From Blepharisma stoltei (lineage: Eukaryota > Ciliophora > Heterotrichea > Heterotrichida > Blepharismidae), in NCBI GenBank assembly GCA_914767885.1, contig CAJZBQ010000039.1:372001-436000 (forward strand): DNA of 64,000 nt, read 5' to 3'. The notes under the pieces were generated by a model. It had not been told where the DNA came from, did not search any database, and saw only the letters and a program-made list of their open reading frames with translations. The translations under genes and the position numbers were made by a program. Below are positions 44,802-55,102 of the stretch, one piece after another (positions within the stretch are counted from its first letter, which is position 1; each line of letters opens with the position of its first letter).

Positions 44802-45407
44802 ATGTCAAAAACACCGATTAAAGGCAGCACATTCATTGCAACAGATGAGAGCAGGGACCGAAATTGAACCGAATGGGACATTGACAAAGATGAGTATGAG
44901 TATTCAAGAGAAAGCTTTCAAAAAGAAAACTCAATTCTGTTTCAAGATGAGCTTGACGAAGCCCAAAGAAGCAACGAAGATTTAATTATCGATAACAGGG
45001 AACTTTATGGCTCTCACGGCCATTCAGGAAAAAGAAGAATATTTAGTGACTTAGAAGAGCCTTTAAAAAGTGAAGATATGAGAGTCTTGAAATCAGCTGA
45101 TGATTTCTTAAAAAACACTTCAGAATTGAAAAGCTTATTATTGAAGAAACCTGAAGGGACTGATATGAAAGAGCCACATCAAAAGTTGTTGAATAATATC
45201 AATGAAATGCTGATAAAAAATAATTTTGAGCCTTTGGATCAAGGTATAAATATTCAAACATTATTATGTGCTTTGAATGAAGTTTTGAGTGCTTTTGATA
45301 AGAGATATATTGACGAAAATGAAGACACAGAGCTTATTTTTAAAAAATTCTATGGTATACCATTTATATATAAGTTCTTTTTAAAACTAAATCAGCCTTT
45401 AGCTTAA
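44802..45407 (+). CDS. Acidic protein, likely N-terminal part of a coiled-coil protein
   Basis: 201 codons from ATG 44802 to TAA 45407, one TGA as Trp. Acidic and Ser-rich N-terminus, then a helical block (NEMLIKNNFEPLDQGINIQT...) reminiscent of CEP70-type proteins. The next gene starts only 47 nt further and is a coiled-coil protein. TA-to-TA removal of 45369-45427 (59 bp) or of a 23-bp piece would fuse the two in frame. Two genes or one split gene: undecided. Confidence 0.55.
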
Positions 45408-45454
45408 AGCTATTTATTCAGGCTTAGTATAGAAACTCCAGCCCAAAAAACCCT

Positions 45455-46276
45455 ATGGATCTTAAAACCTTTGAATTAATATTAACTTATGAAAACAAGA
45501 CAAAAGAACTCAACCAAAAAATCCAACAATTAGAAGAAAGCTTAAGAAATCCGCGATCCCATGGAAAATATCAAGAAATAGAAGAAAGCTATAACGAGCT
45601 GAAAAATAATTATCACAAATTACAGCAAGAATTATCGAAATCTGAGTATTTAAACGAAGATTTATCAAAAAAAGCTGAAGAAAATAACGCACTCATTAGT
45701 GAAATTTGTAAAATTCTTACATTAAAAGACCCGAAACATATAATTAAAGCCGTAGTAAAGTTAGAAAAAGTTTTACGTGCAGTTCCTCATCTTGAAAGAT
45801 TTATCAAAGATGTTTGTGTCATAGTATTCCCTGAATTAAGAGAGGAAAGGAATAAATTAATTTGTAGCCAGAGAATGGATGACGTGATTCCAAAGCTTAA
45901 AAAAGCATTTTCTGAGCTAGATCAGCTAAGAAGAGCAAAAGAAAACAGCACCAGGAATAAAAGCCCAATGGACGAAATGAGAATTAATCAGGCTTCTTCA
46001 AGAAATAAAAGTCCTTTGGAAGATGCCAGCAGGACTACCCCAAAAAGCACAAGAAGGGAATTTTCGTTTGAAGAACAAGTCGTCCAGCATCTTTGCCATC
46101 TATATGAAATTCCTGAAGAAAAATCCATCATTTTGTCTACAATAGACCAGACATTTATTTTTGTACGCGAAATTGAATCGTTTTTAAGAATATCGAGGGC
46201 TGCTTTAAGCCTAGGTGAAGACGTTTCACTGAATGAAGTCCTTCACAACTTAAAAGTGTTAATAAAGAATATATAA
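45455..46276 (+). CDS. Coiled-coil protein (CEP70-like?)
   Basis: 273 codons. Residues 8-90 form a strong coiled coil (ENKTKELNQKIQQLEESLR and onward), followed by a conserved-looking globular helix block (LEKVLRAVPHLERFIKDVC) and a Ser/Arg-rich linker. Probably centrosomal or basal-body related if the CEP70 resemblance holds; I cannot confirm it. May be the second half of the preceding gene. Confidence 0.55.
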   Translation: MDLKTFELILTYENKTKELNQKIQQLEESLRNPRSHGKYQEIEESYNELKNNYHKLQQELSKSEYLNEDLSKKAEENNALISEICKILTLKDPKHIIKAVVKLEKVLRAVPHLERFIKDVCVIVFPELREERNKLICSQRMDDVIPKLKKAFSELDQLRRAKENSTRNKSPMDEMRINQASSRNKSPLEDASRTTPKSTRREFSFEEQVVQHLCHLYEIPEEKSIILSTIDQTFIFVREIESFLRISRAALSLGEDVSLNEVLHNLKVLIKNI

Positions 46277-46316
46277 ATACAAACTATCATTGAGTTTTTA
46301 CTAAAAAAACCTAATT

Positions 46317-48786
46317 TTATACGTTGAACAAGCTTAAAAACCCAGAATCCAATGACGAATGGAATTGAGCTGAAGGTTTAAATGATGGAGGCCTTATATT
46401 TTGCTGCCTTCCTGCTGTTAAATTCGCACTTAAAACCCTTCTGCTCATCTTTTCATCCCTATTAATAATTATCGGTACATCATACAATTTGCCACTTGCA
46501 GGCCGCTTAAACATGTTATCATCAAAAGCAGGACTTTTCATCGGCCCTTGGATCCTTATTTTTGTTCTCGGTCTGCCTTGGGTCGTTGGCCTGTCTTGAA
46601 CTTCACTAACTGGCAAAGCAGTCATTGGAGGATCAATTCTTTTTTCTCTATTTCGAGACTTTCCTCTCCCTGATTTTAAATTTCAAAATTTTTCTGACAT
46701 TGAAGAATGTGTATCTGGAGGCGTACAAGTCCCAGGAGGCAAATATAAACCTAATGCTTTAGGTGGATCTTTATGTCTTGATGGCGGACGCAGCTTTCTT
46801 TGCTCTACCTCTCTGGAAGCTGGGGCTTCATTGGGTTCTTCTAATCTAGCAATTTTGAAGCCAAAAGTGACAGGACGCTTGATATCTTCTGCATATTTTG
46901 CAGTTTTCGGTTTGATATCTGGTATTATAACTGTATGGTCAAGCACAGATGCCAACCCCCCCACCCCCTACTCCCCCAGTTTGGATGTATACATCACACC
47001 CCCACCCCTGTATGGATCACACCCCCACCCCCTCAGATAGTATGTATGGATCACACCCCCACCCCCTTTTGCATCTATGGATCCCACCCACACCTCCATT
47101 CCATTAATAGATGCTACCCCCCACCTCCACCCCCTATATAATGTAAACTGTATTAAAGGCAATTAAAACATATTAATTGCTGACAGCATAAAAAATTCAA
47201 AGTCATAGGGATGAGAAAAAAAATCGGATGCAGTGTGCTAACGAGGAAGCATATTTTCAATGAACCTTCAAGCACATACCTCGTGTTTTTTAAATAATAT
47301 AAAGGTCAAAAATTTCCAAAGAATGCAGGCTAGCTCCCCCCCCGCCATTTAATAATGAACAAAACCGTCATTTTTTTCCTAAAAATTTTCCTTAGGCCAT
47401 TTAATAACGAACAAAATTTACTATAAAATTTATATAAGCTAATTTAGTCTTTACAGTTTATTAATTTTAAGTAGTTAGAGTAAGATAAAGACAAGCATAA
47501 TCGAGCAAAGAATAATAAATAAGAGCTAATAGTGGCTTAATCTTAAGATGGTGCTTTACTCCCCCCTCCGTAAGTGAACAAAAATATCGTTTGCTCACGA
47601 AGAAGATTTATTTTTTTTTTTTAAATTTGTATATAAATTTATAGAAATATTATTTTTACGAAATTAAAAAAATCCTAATTCGCGAAAATTGGAAAGCAAA
47701 TATTAATTAAATTTATGTTTTTAAAACGCAATTTGTTTAAAATTAAAAAGAATTAGGCAGAGATTTCATTATAATAATTATAGCTTATATATCAAACTTT
47801 TTTCCATAAAAAATTTTTCTATTAAAAAAATTTTTGTTTGCTCTCACGAAGAGTGAGGGACTTTTCTAATGGTTTTGATCGCTCACGGAGGGGGAGGAGT
47901 TAGCAATAGTTATTATTTTTCGCATGAACTTAGGCGCTTTATCTTTATGTTGTCATCATTTGACTTTTTTATTATTAACCCTTTATTGAAATTTTTATAT
48001 AAAAATCATAGATATTTAATATAATTTTTATATATTTTTTCCCAAAAATTTTATAAGTTAGACCCATTTAATAACGAACTAAAAAAGTGTTCGTTATTAA
48101 TGGGGGGGATTTAGAGACTTTATAAGAGATATCAAAAAATATTTTTTGAGTCATTTATTGATTCCTTTCTATGTAAACAAGTTTTTTGCAATTATTTTAT
48201 TTTAAATGTATTACTAATATATTGGCTATATCAGTCTATGCTAAAATATACTTATGATCATTAATATTTATTTATGAATCTATTTATGAATCCATTTATG
48301 AAATAACTAAAATTTTCTTGTATGTCTTATTTGTAAGATTTGATACTTATATGTTTACCTATATGATAGAGGGGGGGGGGGGGTGGAGGGGGTGGGATCT
48401 ATTAACATAGGGGGTGGGGGTGTGATCCATATATACTAGGGGGGTGGGGGCGGGAGGGTTGGCATCTGTGCTTGACCAACTGTATTTGTTTTTATTGGAC
48501 CTATTTGTGAAGAGTTTCAGCCTGATCCTCTCATAGAAACTTTATTGTTGCCATGAGAAAAAGGTATTCCTGACAATGAATTCATTGAATTTACAGAATA
48601 TTTTTGTGAACTAGCTGGCACTTTTTGCGGGTAATATACAAGTGGATTAACGGAAGGCCCTGGTGCAGAACCGATTCTTTTATTTTCGTCCCTAAATAAT
48701 CATTACGCTGATACAAATCGCCAAACTGAATAAGTTTTCGGCAATTCTTCATGGTTAACGCTTCGATTTATTCCTCCAGGGTGCAT
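46317..48786 (-). CDS. Pro/Ser-rich hypothetical protein split by a nested 1.5-kb element
   Basis: 301 codons from ATG 48786 to TAA 46317 after removal of a 15-nt intron (48692-48706) and the insert 46934-48482. The junction reads ...GPIKTNTVIIPDIKPK.... TGA is Trp at two sites. The protein is basic, Pro/Ser/Arg-rich and probably disordered; no domain recognised. Spacing to the divergent GALK2 start is only 66 nt. Confidence 0.7.
46950..47140 (+). repeat. C-rich subterminal minisatellite of element X
   Basis: Runs of CACCCCCACCCC separated by TATGGATCACAC-type spacers, about four to five units. The mirror-image G-rich array is at 48368-48458. On the opposite strand several runs of four or more G are close enough for G-quadruplex formation. 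Confidence 0.8.
47331..48111 (-). mobile_element. Second MITE family (motif ATTTAATAACGAAC), 781 bp with nested M6
   Basis: Left end: poly-C then GCCATTTAATAATGAAC, and a second copy GCCATTTAATAACGAAC about 60 bp inward. Right end: CATTTAATAACGAAC and its complement GTTCGTTATTAATGG form a tight hairpin running into poly-G. Bounded by TA (47331-47332 and 48112-48113). Nested inside is MITE M6 (47557-47900). Without M6 it would be about 437 bp. Confidence 0.75.
47557..47900 (+). mobile_element. MITE M6 (344 bp), diverged, nested
   Basis: CTCCCCCCTCCGTAAGTGAAC...GTTTGCTCACGAAGAAG hairpin on the left, CTCACGGAGGGGGAGGAG on the right, TTA on both sides. Same orientation as M2 but with many substitutions and small deletions in the core. 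Confidence 0.8.
48368..48458 (+). repeat. G-rich subterminal array of element X
   Basis: G-runs of up to 16 interspersed with T/A and two spacer units (GGATCTATTAACATA, GTGATCCATATATACTA). Counterpart of the array at 46950-47140. Confidence 0.8.
48692..48706 (-). other. 15-nt intron in the Pro/Ser-rich gene
   Basis: GTAATGATTATTTAG on the minus strand contains an in-frame stop; removal joins ...WRFVSA to DENKRIGSAPG in frame. Confidence 0.75.
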
Positions 48787-48852
48787 TTTATTAAAATTTT
48801 ATAGCTTCAATAGACTACTTTATAAGATAATTCTAGTAAAAGAGAATAAAAA

Positions 48853-50337
48853 ATGGATTATGTCGAAGTTGTTGAAAGCGTAAGAGAAATCTATGACAAA
48901 GACCAGACAGCAAAATACGATTTCATAGCTCAAAGGTTTTTCCACGACTTTGGCTCATATCCAGGATTCTTTGCAAGAGCTCCTGGAAGAGTTAATATCA
49001 TAGGCGAGCATATTGATTATAGCGGATACCCAGTTCTGCCTATGGCTTTAGATAGAGACACTATTATGGCTGTAAGAAGAACTGAGATGAGAAATATTGT
49101 TATCAAAAACATCCAAAGAAATAAATTTCCTGAGGCGACTTTTTCACTGGATCAAAAACTCTCAGATGAACATGTGTGGACAAATTATTTTGTGGCAGGA
49201 TATAGGTCGGTAACTGAAGAGATTCCGGTGGAAAACCGGGTTGGAATGCTTATTATGGTAGATGGAGATGTCCCGATTGCGTCTGGGCTTAGCTCTTCAG
49301 CAAGCTTTACGGTGTGTGCAGCTTTAGCAACACTTTATGCAAATAATCCATTTGGGAAGACTTCTTATAAAGAATATCTTCCTGAAGACCATCCAAAGGC
49401 GAAAAATATGCTTGAGGACTATTATGTAGCTTCGACAAGAATTAGCAAAATTCAGCTTGCAGAATTGACCACTAGGTTTGAAAGAATGGTTGGAACTCAA
49501 TGCGGAGGGATGGATCAAACTATTAGCATTTTGGCTGAGGCAGGAACTGCTTCTTTTATAGAATTCAACCCAATTCGGCTTGAGGCTGTTCCTCTGCCTA
49601 GCGGCTGCACTTTTGTGATTGCAAACTCATTAACTCCTTCTCCTAAAGTTTTAACTATAGCAACAAGGTACAACAAAAGAGTTGTTGAATGCAGAATCGC
49701 AGTTGCACTTATAGCAAAAGCTTTTAATTTGCCTATTTTCCCTAAAACACTCAAAGAAATTCAAGAAGAATTAGGAAGATCTTTGGAGGAAATGATAGAA
49801 ATTGTAAACTTGCATATCAGAGAAGAAGAATATACCACAGCTATGCTTGAGGAAACATTTGGAACACTTTTAATAGAAATTGTGAAAGATATTCAATACT
49901 CTGATATCGTTTTAAATAACAATACTTCTTATAAACCAAGACAAAGAGCCTTACATGTTTATAATGAAGCTAAAAGAGTTTATGAATTCAAAAATGTGTG
50001 CCAAAATAATGGGGATTGTGAAAGGCTTGGGAGACTAATGACAGAAAGCCATAATAGCTGTAGAGATCTATATGAGTGCAGTTCAGAACAATTGGAAACG
50101 CTTATTGGGCTCGCTATTGAAGGAGGAGCGATTGGTAGTAGATTAACAGGAGCTGGCTGGGGTGGATGCTGTATAAGCTTAGTGAGGAATGAGCAGTTAG
50201 AAGAAATGTATAGAAAGATGTTGAAATTTTATGAGAATAACCCTCTTGTTACTGATGATAATGTAATCTTCTCAACTGTACCGTGCAGGGGGGCTTGCAT
50301 TTTAGAATCAAAATATTTTGCCTGGGCAGGTCAATAA
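48853..50337 (+). CDS. GALK2: N-acetylgalactosamine kinase / galactokinase (GALK2-like, GHMP)
   Basis: 494 residues without inserts. The galactokinase signature GRVNIIGEHIDYSGYPVLPM lies near residue 45, the GHMP ATP-binding motif IASGLSSSASF near 140, and the C-terminal motif GAIGSRLTGAGWGGC near 430. GEHIDYSGY and overall length favour GALK2 (GalNAc kinase) over GALK1. Phosphorylates the sugar at C1 using ATP in cytosolic salvage. Confidence 0.93.
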   Translation: MDYVEVVESVREIYDKDQTAKYDFIAQRFFHDFGSYPGFFARAPGRVNIIGEHIDYSGYPVLPMALDRDTIMAVRRTEMRNIVIKNIQRNKFPEATFSLDQKLSDEHVWTNYFVAGYRSVTEEIPVENRVGMLIMVDGDVPIASGLSSSASFTVCAALATLYANNPFGKTSYKEYLPEDHPKAKNMLEDYYVASTRISKIQLAELTTRFERMVGTQCGGMDQTISILAEAGTASFIEFNPIRLEAVPLPSGCTFVIANSLTPSPKVLTIATRYNKRVVECRIAVALIAKAFNLPIFPKTLKEIQEELGRSLEEMIEIVNLHIREEEYTTAMLEETFGTLLIEIVKDIQYSDIVLNNNTSYKPRQRALHVYNEAKRVYEFKNVCQNNGDCERLGRLMTESHNSCRDLYECSSEQLETLIGLAIEGGAIGSRLTGAGWGGCCISLVRNEQLEEMYRKMLKFYENNPLVTDDNVIFSTVPCRGACILESKYFAWAGQ

Positions 50338-50368
50338 TTAATTATTTTTATAAACACCTAAATAATAA

Positions 50369-52303
50369 ATGGATCCATTAAGTGACTCAAACCAGCCTGA
50401 AACTACTAATTGCTCTTATCCCAATTGCGAAGAGGTAGCTGAATATATTTGCAAATGCAGCCTTCCAAATACTCTTCTGTGCATAAATCACCATAAAGAG
50501 CATATTACATCTAAAGATCTAGAGCATAAAATTGAATCTGCTTGAATTGAGCCTTCACAAGAAACAAAGAAGAAAATTTTAATGCTTTTGGAATCTGAAA
50601 AAGAAAATTACAAAATAATAAAAACGAAAGCATTAGATTTGTTTTTTCATAATGTAGAAAATGCTTCAAAAATAGTCAAAGATAATATTGAAATTTTAAA
50701 TAAGGAGATCTGTGACATCGATAAAATGTGTTTTAAGATTATGAAAAACGAGAAAATTTCAAAACTTGAAAATGACGATTTTCTAAAGTCTTTAATTCTT
50801 GATAGTCAAAACGCTTTAAAGAATGTAAAACTTTTCCTTTTAAATAAGGCTAAAATAACAGAAGATAGCTTTTTGGGGGATTTTACAATAGAGCTTAGCA
50901 ATCTATTAATTGATTTTATAAAGAAAAAATTAGAAAGACTTAACATTGAAAAGTATGAAAATATTGACGAAATACTTTGCGAATATAACCAAATGGATGA
51001 AAAAGAAGCTAAGGATAAATTTGGTTTAGTAAAAATAAAATTAGAGCAAGTCGATTCAAAATTTATCACTAGTATAAAGGATTTAGAAACTCAAATTAAA
51101 AAGAATGCGAACTATTGCAAAGATTTGCAGTCTAGTCTTGATGGGCTAGCTAAAAGAATAAATAAAAATTTTAGAGAATTGAATTCAATTGCCATTATTT
51201 CTAAAATAAATGAAAAATTAAAGGATATTTCTAATTATGAACTAAAAGTAGAAGATTTGGCTAAGAATTACTTGTTAGATTTTAATGAAACATTAAGGAG
51301 CATTGACAAGCAGAGACAGCTAAAAAGTGATTTTGAAAGAGATAGTAAAATTTTTTCGAGCCTGGATATACAGCAATCAGATGATAAAAGCTTGAGAAAC
51401 TTAATGAAATTTAGTGAAGGAATAAGATTTATATATGCGAAATACACAGAGAAATGTAATAATATCTCTAGCAAATTAGAACTAATCATTAGTCAATGCG
51501 TAGATGATATAAAATATATATATGGCATACTTGATGATAATGAGCATCAAGCTCTCTTGTGCATATATGATACTGAAAATCAAAGGCTTAACAAAATTCC
51601 AATTTTTACTATGGAGCCTCTTAGTTCATGTATATTGATAATTCAACTTCCGAACTCTGAACTCTTTTGCTATGGGAACTCTCACCATTATGATTCTTTT
51701 GTTTCTGAAGATCAATCATATGAATCTGGGTTTTCTTGCATTTTAGATCTAAAAACATATTCCCTTAAAAAGGTTTTACCTGAAGGTAGAGAATGTATGC
51801 GCGCAGGAGGTATTTTTTATAATCAGTTTGTGTTTGTATTTGGGGCTTTGAATAATGGTATTGCTTTGAAACTTGCAGAGAAGTTTGACTTGGTTGAAAA
51901 TAAATGAATAGAATTGCCGCCTCTTCCTGTAGAGATGTATCAAACCTCATGCGTAATTTATGATGGAGAAATATGAATATGTGGATTGTCAGCTCGTTTG
52001 ATTAAATATGATATTGAAAAAAGCACTTACTCAACTACTCTGCTGCCTATGGAAAAAGAAAATGCCAAAATAATCTTTATTGCAAGCTCTCACATCTATA
52101 TTATTGAGCAAAGTGGGATTTTTCAATGAACCTCAAATTGGAGTCAAGTATTACGTTTCAATATTGATTTAAAGGGAAATATTTTCACAATAGCTTCTGA
52201 ATTCTTACTTTTTATATCAAAAAATGATTTAAAGGGCAAAATAAATTACTATAAGTTTGAGTCAAAATTTAGGCGTCTAACTGAATGCAAAGTCAATAAA
52301 TAA
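50369..52303 (+). CDS. B-box-like zinc finger, coiled coil and kelch-type protein
   Basis: 644 codons from ATG 50369, 31 nt after the GALK2 stop; at least five TGA codons read as Trp. N-terminal Cys/His cluster (CSYPNCEEVAEYICKCSLPN...CINHHKEH) resembles B-box-type domains. A long coiled coil spans about residues 70-330, then kelch-like beta-propeller repeats (GGIFYNQFVFVFGALNNG, KWIELPPLPVEMYQTSCVIY). Probably an adaptor; partner unknown. Confidence 0.7.
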
Positions 52304-52563
52304 TTAACCATGATAATTTAAATTTTGGATAGTTGAGAGTGCTAGTGTGTGTTCTTAATAATTATTTATTTCTCTCTTTCTTGTAAACCATCATTAAGCT
52401 AAATATTTTAAGATCCAATAATAAATTTAATCTAGATTTTATATATTGATTAAAATAAGGCTTAAGTAAAAAATATAAATTTTTGATTAATGCCTTTAGC
52501 TCGATAATGAGGAGCATCTCAAGAAAAATTTAAAATTAGTTACATATTATGATATTTAATTAT
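52304..52563. other. AT-rich convergent spacer
   Basis: 260 bp between convergent genes with no recognisable feature. Confidence 0.4.
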
Positions 52564-53532
52564 TTAATTATTGATTAAGATAATTTCAACAGGGTGATGA
52601 TCACTTCCTATAATATCATTATGAATCAAACTATCTCTCACTCTTGATATCAACGCTTGGCTTACTACAATATAATCCAATCTCCAACCCATATTTTCGC
52701 TTTTCGCTCTTGGATTTTTCGTGCTATACCAAGAATACTTCCTTTCACTAGGATAAAGATGTCTAAAAGAATCTACAAATCCTTCAGCCAATGTTTGAGT
52801 AAACTGCTCTCTTTCTTGTGGTGTGCATCCAGCACATTTTTCTTTTCCATTCATATTATAGATATCTATATCTTGATGGACAACATTTAAATCTCCAAGC
52901 CAAATAACGCTTTTCCCCCTTGCTTCTAATTGCTTTAAATAATTTCTAAAATCATTATCCCATTCTTGTGTTCTATAAGATAGTCGATCTAGTTTTTGGC
53001 CAGCATTAGGAACATAAGTAGAAATAAGGAAAAAAGTGTCAAATTCGGCTGTTATAACTCTTCCTTCATCATCATGCTTACGGCGACCAAGTCCTGTTAC
53101 AATGCTAATTGGCTCAATTTTACTCAAAATTGCAGTCCCAGAATAACCTTTTTTAGTTCGACTGCAAGATCAATATTGGTAAGGAAATGCTGGGAAATTA
53201 TTTTTGAAATCTTGGATATTTGTATCTTGGAGTTTAGTTTCATTGAAGCATAAGATATCGATATTATCGCGACCTGTAAAAGTGATGAAGGATTGCTTTT
53301 TAATGCAAGCACGAATCCCATTAACATTCCAAGAGACTATATGAATTTCTGGGCTTGAAAATATGCCTAGGCTGCTTGTTTGAATTTTAGCATCTTCAGA
53401 AATTAGTTTAGCCTGTTTGGAAGCTTTGGCAGGGATTTTTTCTTCTTCAGAATCAGAAACTTTTCTCTTTGCAGGCTTCTTAGCTTCATCACTCTTTTTA
53501 GCTCTACTTTTAACTGGCTTCTTTTCTTTCAT
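52564..53532 (-). CDS. APEX1: AP endonuclease, exonuclease III family (APEX1)
   Basis: 322 codons from ATG 53532; TGA at about 53173 is Trp. A Lys-rich N-terminal tail (nuclear targeting, residues 1-60) precedes the EEP nuclease fold: SWNVNGIRA, the metal-binding Glu in FNETKLQD, catalytic Tyr in STYVPNAG, Asp/Asn in WLGDLNVVH, RLDYIVVS and the terminal GSDHHPVEI with catalytic His. Cleaves DNA 5' of abasic sites in base-excision repair. Confidence 0.93.
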
Positions 53533-53871
53533 ATTAATTGGAGAAAATCAATAATTATATAATGGGGTAACTGAAGTTTTTAATAAAATTTTATTATAAT
53601 AATTTAATAGATTTTTCCCTAAATTAATTATTCTCAATCAATTAAATTCATTTTAATAAATATAATTTTATAAGCATGGATAGCATTTATATTGTTAAGA
53701 TATAAAATTGGATTTTTTTCAGTCATAAATTAATTAGATTAACTTATTTTGGAATTTTCTTTTTGGCTCGAAAAAGTGCTATGAGCAGTGATCCTAATAA
53801 ATGATGTAGCAATAAAAATATAGTTTTACTCCCAGATGCTCTTAAATAATACAAGTTATGCTATAACTCCT

Positions 53872-54234
53872 TACTCACCCCCCTCCGTGAGTGAACAAAA
53901 CCATTAGAAAAATCCCTATTTTTTGCCCAAAAACCCACCCTCCGTGAGTGAACAAAAATTTTTTTATAGAAAAAAATTTTGATATATAAGTGATAATTAG
54001 CATAATGAAATCTAGAGCTAATTCTGCTTAATTTTAAACAAATTGCGTTTTAAAACATAAATTTTATAAATTAAATTAATATTTGCTTTCAAATTTTTGC
54101 GAATTAGGATTTTTTTAAATTTTAAAAAAAAAAATTTTTATAAAAATTTATATATAAAAGTTTTTTAAAAAAAAAAATTAACCCCCCTCCGTGAGTGAAC
54201 AAATTTTTTTGTTCACTCACGGAGGGGGGGGAGT
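53872..54234 (-). mobile_element. MITE/IES M7 (363 bp), reverse orientation
   Basis: The direct-repeat end is on the left (CCTCCGTGAGTGAACAAAACC, then a second copy after about 60 bp) and the hairpin end on the right, so it is inverted relative to M2. TTA on both sides. Uses the GTGAGTGAAC variant throughout, where M2 has GTGAGCGAAC at its outer ends. Intergenic, upstream of APEX1 (spacer 53533-55102). Confidence 0.88.
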
Positions 54235-54239
54235 TAGAG

Positions 54240-55090
54240 TTGTTAAATTATAAATGTAATTTAATGATGGCTCTTGATATGAGCCAATGCCATTAAGAAC
54301 GTTTTATTCCTGAATTTAATTATTTGTTATGCAATATTAATTATTATAGTGCGTGTAAAGCAAACCTTCCAAAATCGGTATGAAACCTTTGTAGATTTGT
54401 GCAAGCTCAACTGAGACCCTAGGTATAATTTCTGCTATCAATGCTTCGATTCAAACAATTACTGCACGAATCTAAATTTATTTGGTCTTTCTGTATATTA
54501 CTACAACTATTTATCATCATTTGGCTCCTTTTATTATGTAACTTCTAAAAACACAATAATTCACCTTCTGGAGAAGGAACAATTAATTAGCCATTTGAAA
54601 CAATAAATTATTCATTACCTTCAATAAAAGCCAAATATAGCGTTATTAATCTAAAGAGCAATGGATCATACAGACTTTATAGATCCTCTGGCTTGATATT
54701 AGACCAAATTGAAAAATAAAATCAATGGATGCAAGTAAAGTTCCTATCTTTCTTGATGGAGCAGATGCAACCTCTATTATGTTTCTCTGCTCTTTATAAT
54801 TTTTTATGGAACTTATGTGCTATGAATTAATATTTTATTATAAATGTCATACTATCTTATTTTTATGATGTTTAAATTGCATAAAGATTAATATATTAAA
54901 TCGCTACATTAACCTTGTAGATTTTTCACAGTGAATACTCAAACTTGCTATATCCTTCAATGACTCATTCATCAGCACAATTGCTAGTATTATAAGTTTT
55001 ATTTCGCCTACTGCTGATTAAAATTTAATCTATATATTGTATTTTATTATTGAGCGAATATGGATTGCTTAATTGCAGTTAATTTTATTG
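54240..55090 (+). pseudogene. Possible gene remnant in spacer
   Basis: Short coding-like pieces in changing frames: a plus-strand frame of about 57 codons around 54420-54600 (RYNFCYQCFDSNNYCTNLNL...), and one near 54720-54800 (KSMDASKVPIFLDGADATS). Stops and frame changes separate them. They vaguely recall the kelch-type neighbour but I cannot prove homology. Otherwise AT-rich. Confidence 0.25.
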
Positions 55091-55102
55091 TTATATTTTT
55101 AA

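Larger units (their letters stand above)
46930..48484 (-). mobile_element. TIR transposon X (1,543 bp) with 6-bp target duplication
   Basis: Perfect terminal inverted repeats TGGTCAAGCACAGATGCCAA (46936 onward) and their complement (ending 48478) are flanked by ACTGTA at 46930-46935 and 48479-48484. The duplication contains TA, and TA-to-TA excision (46934-48482) repairs the host gene. Subterminal C-rich/G-rich arrays follow each TIR. No transposase is encoded; the interior is filled by two further nested MITEs. Confidence 0.9.

Noticed and set aside
46950-47140. CRISPR-like array
   Set aside because: Units are short C-rich minisatellite pieces without unique spacers, placed symmetrically at the ends of a transposon in a eukaryotic gene.
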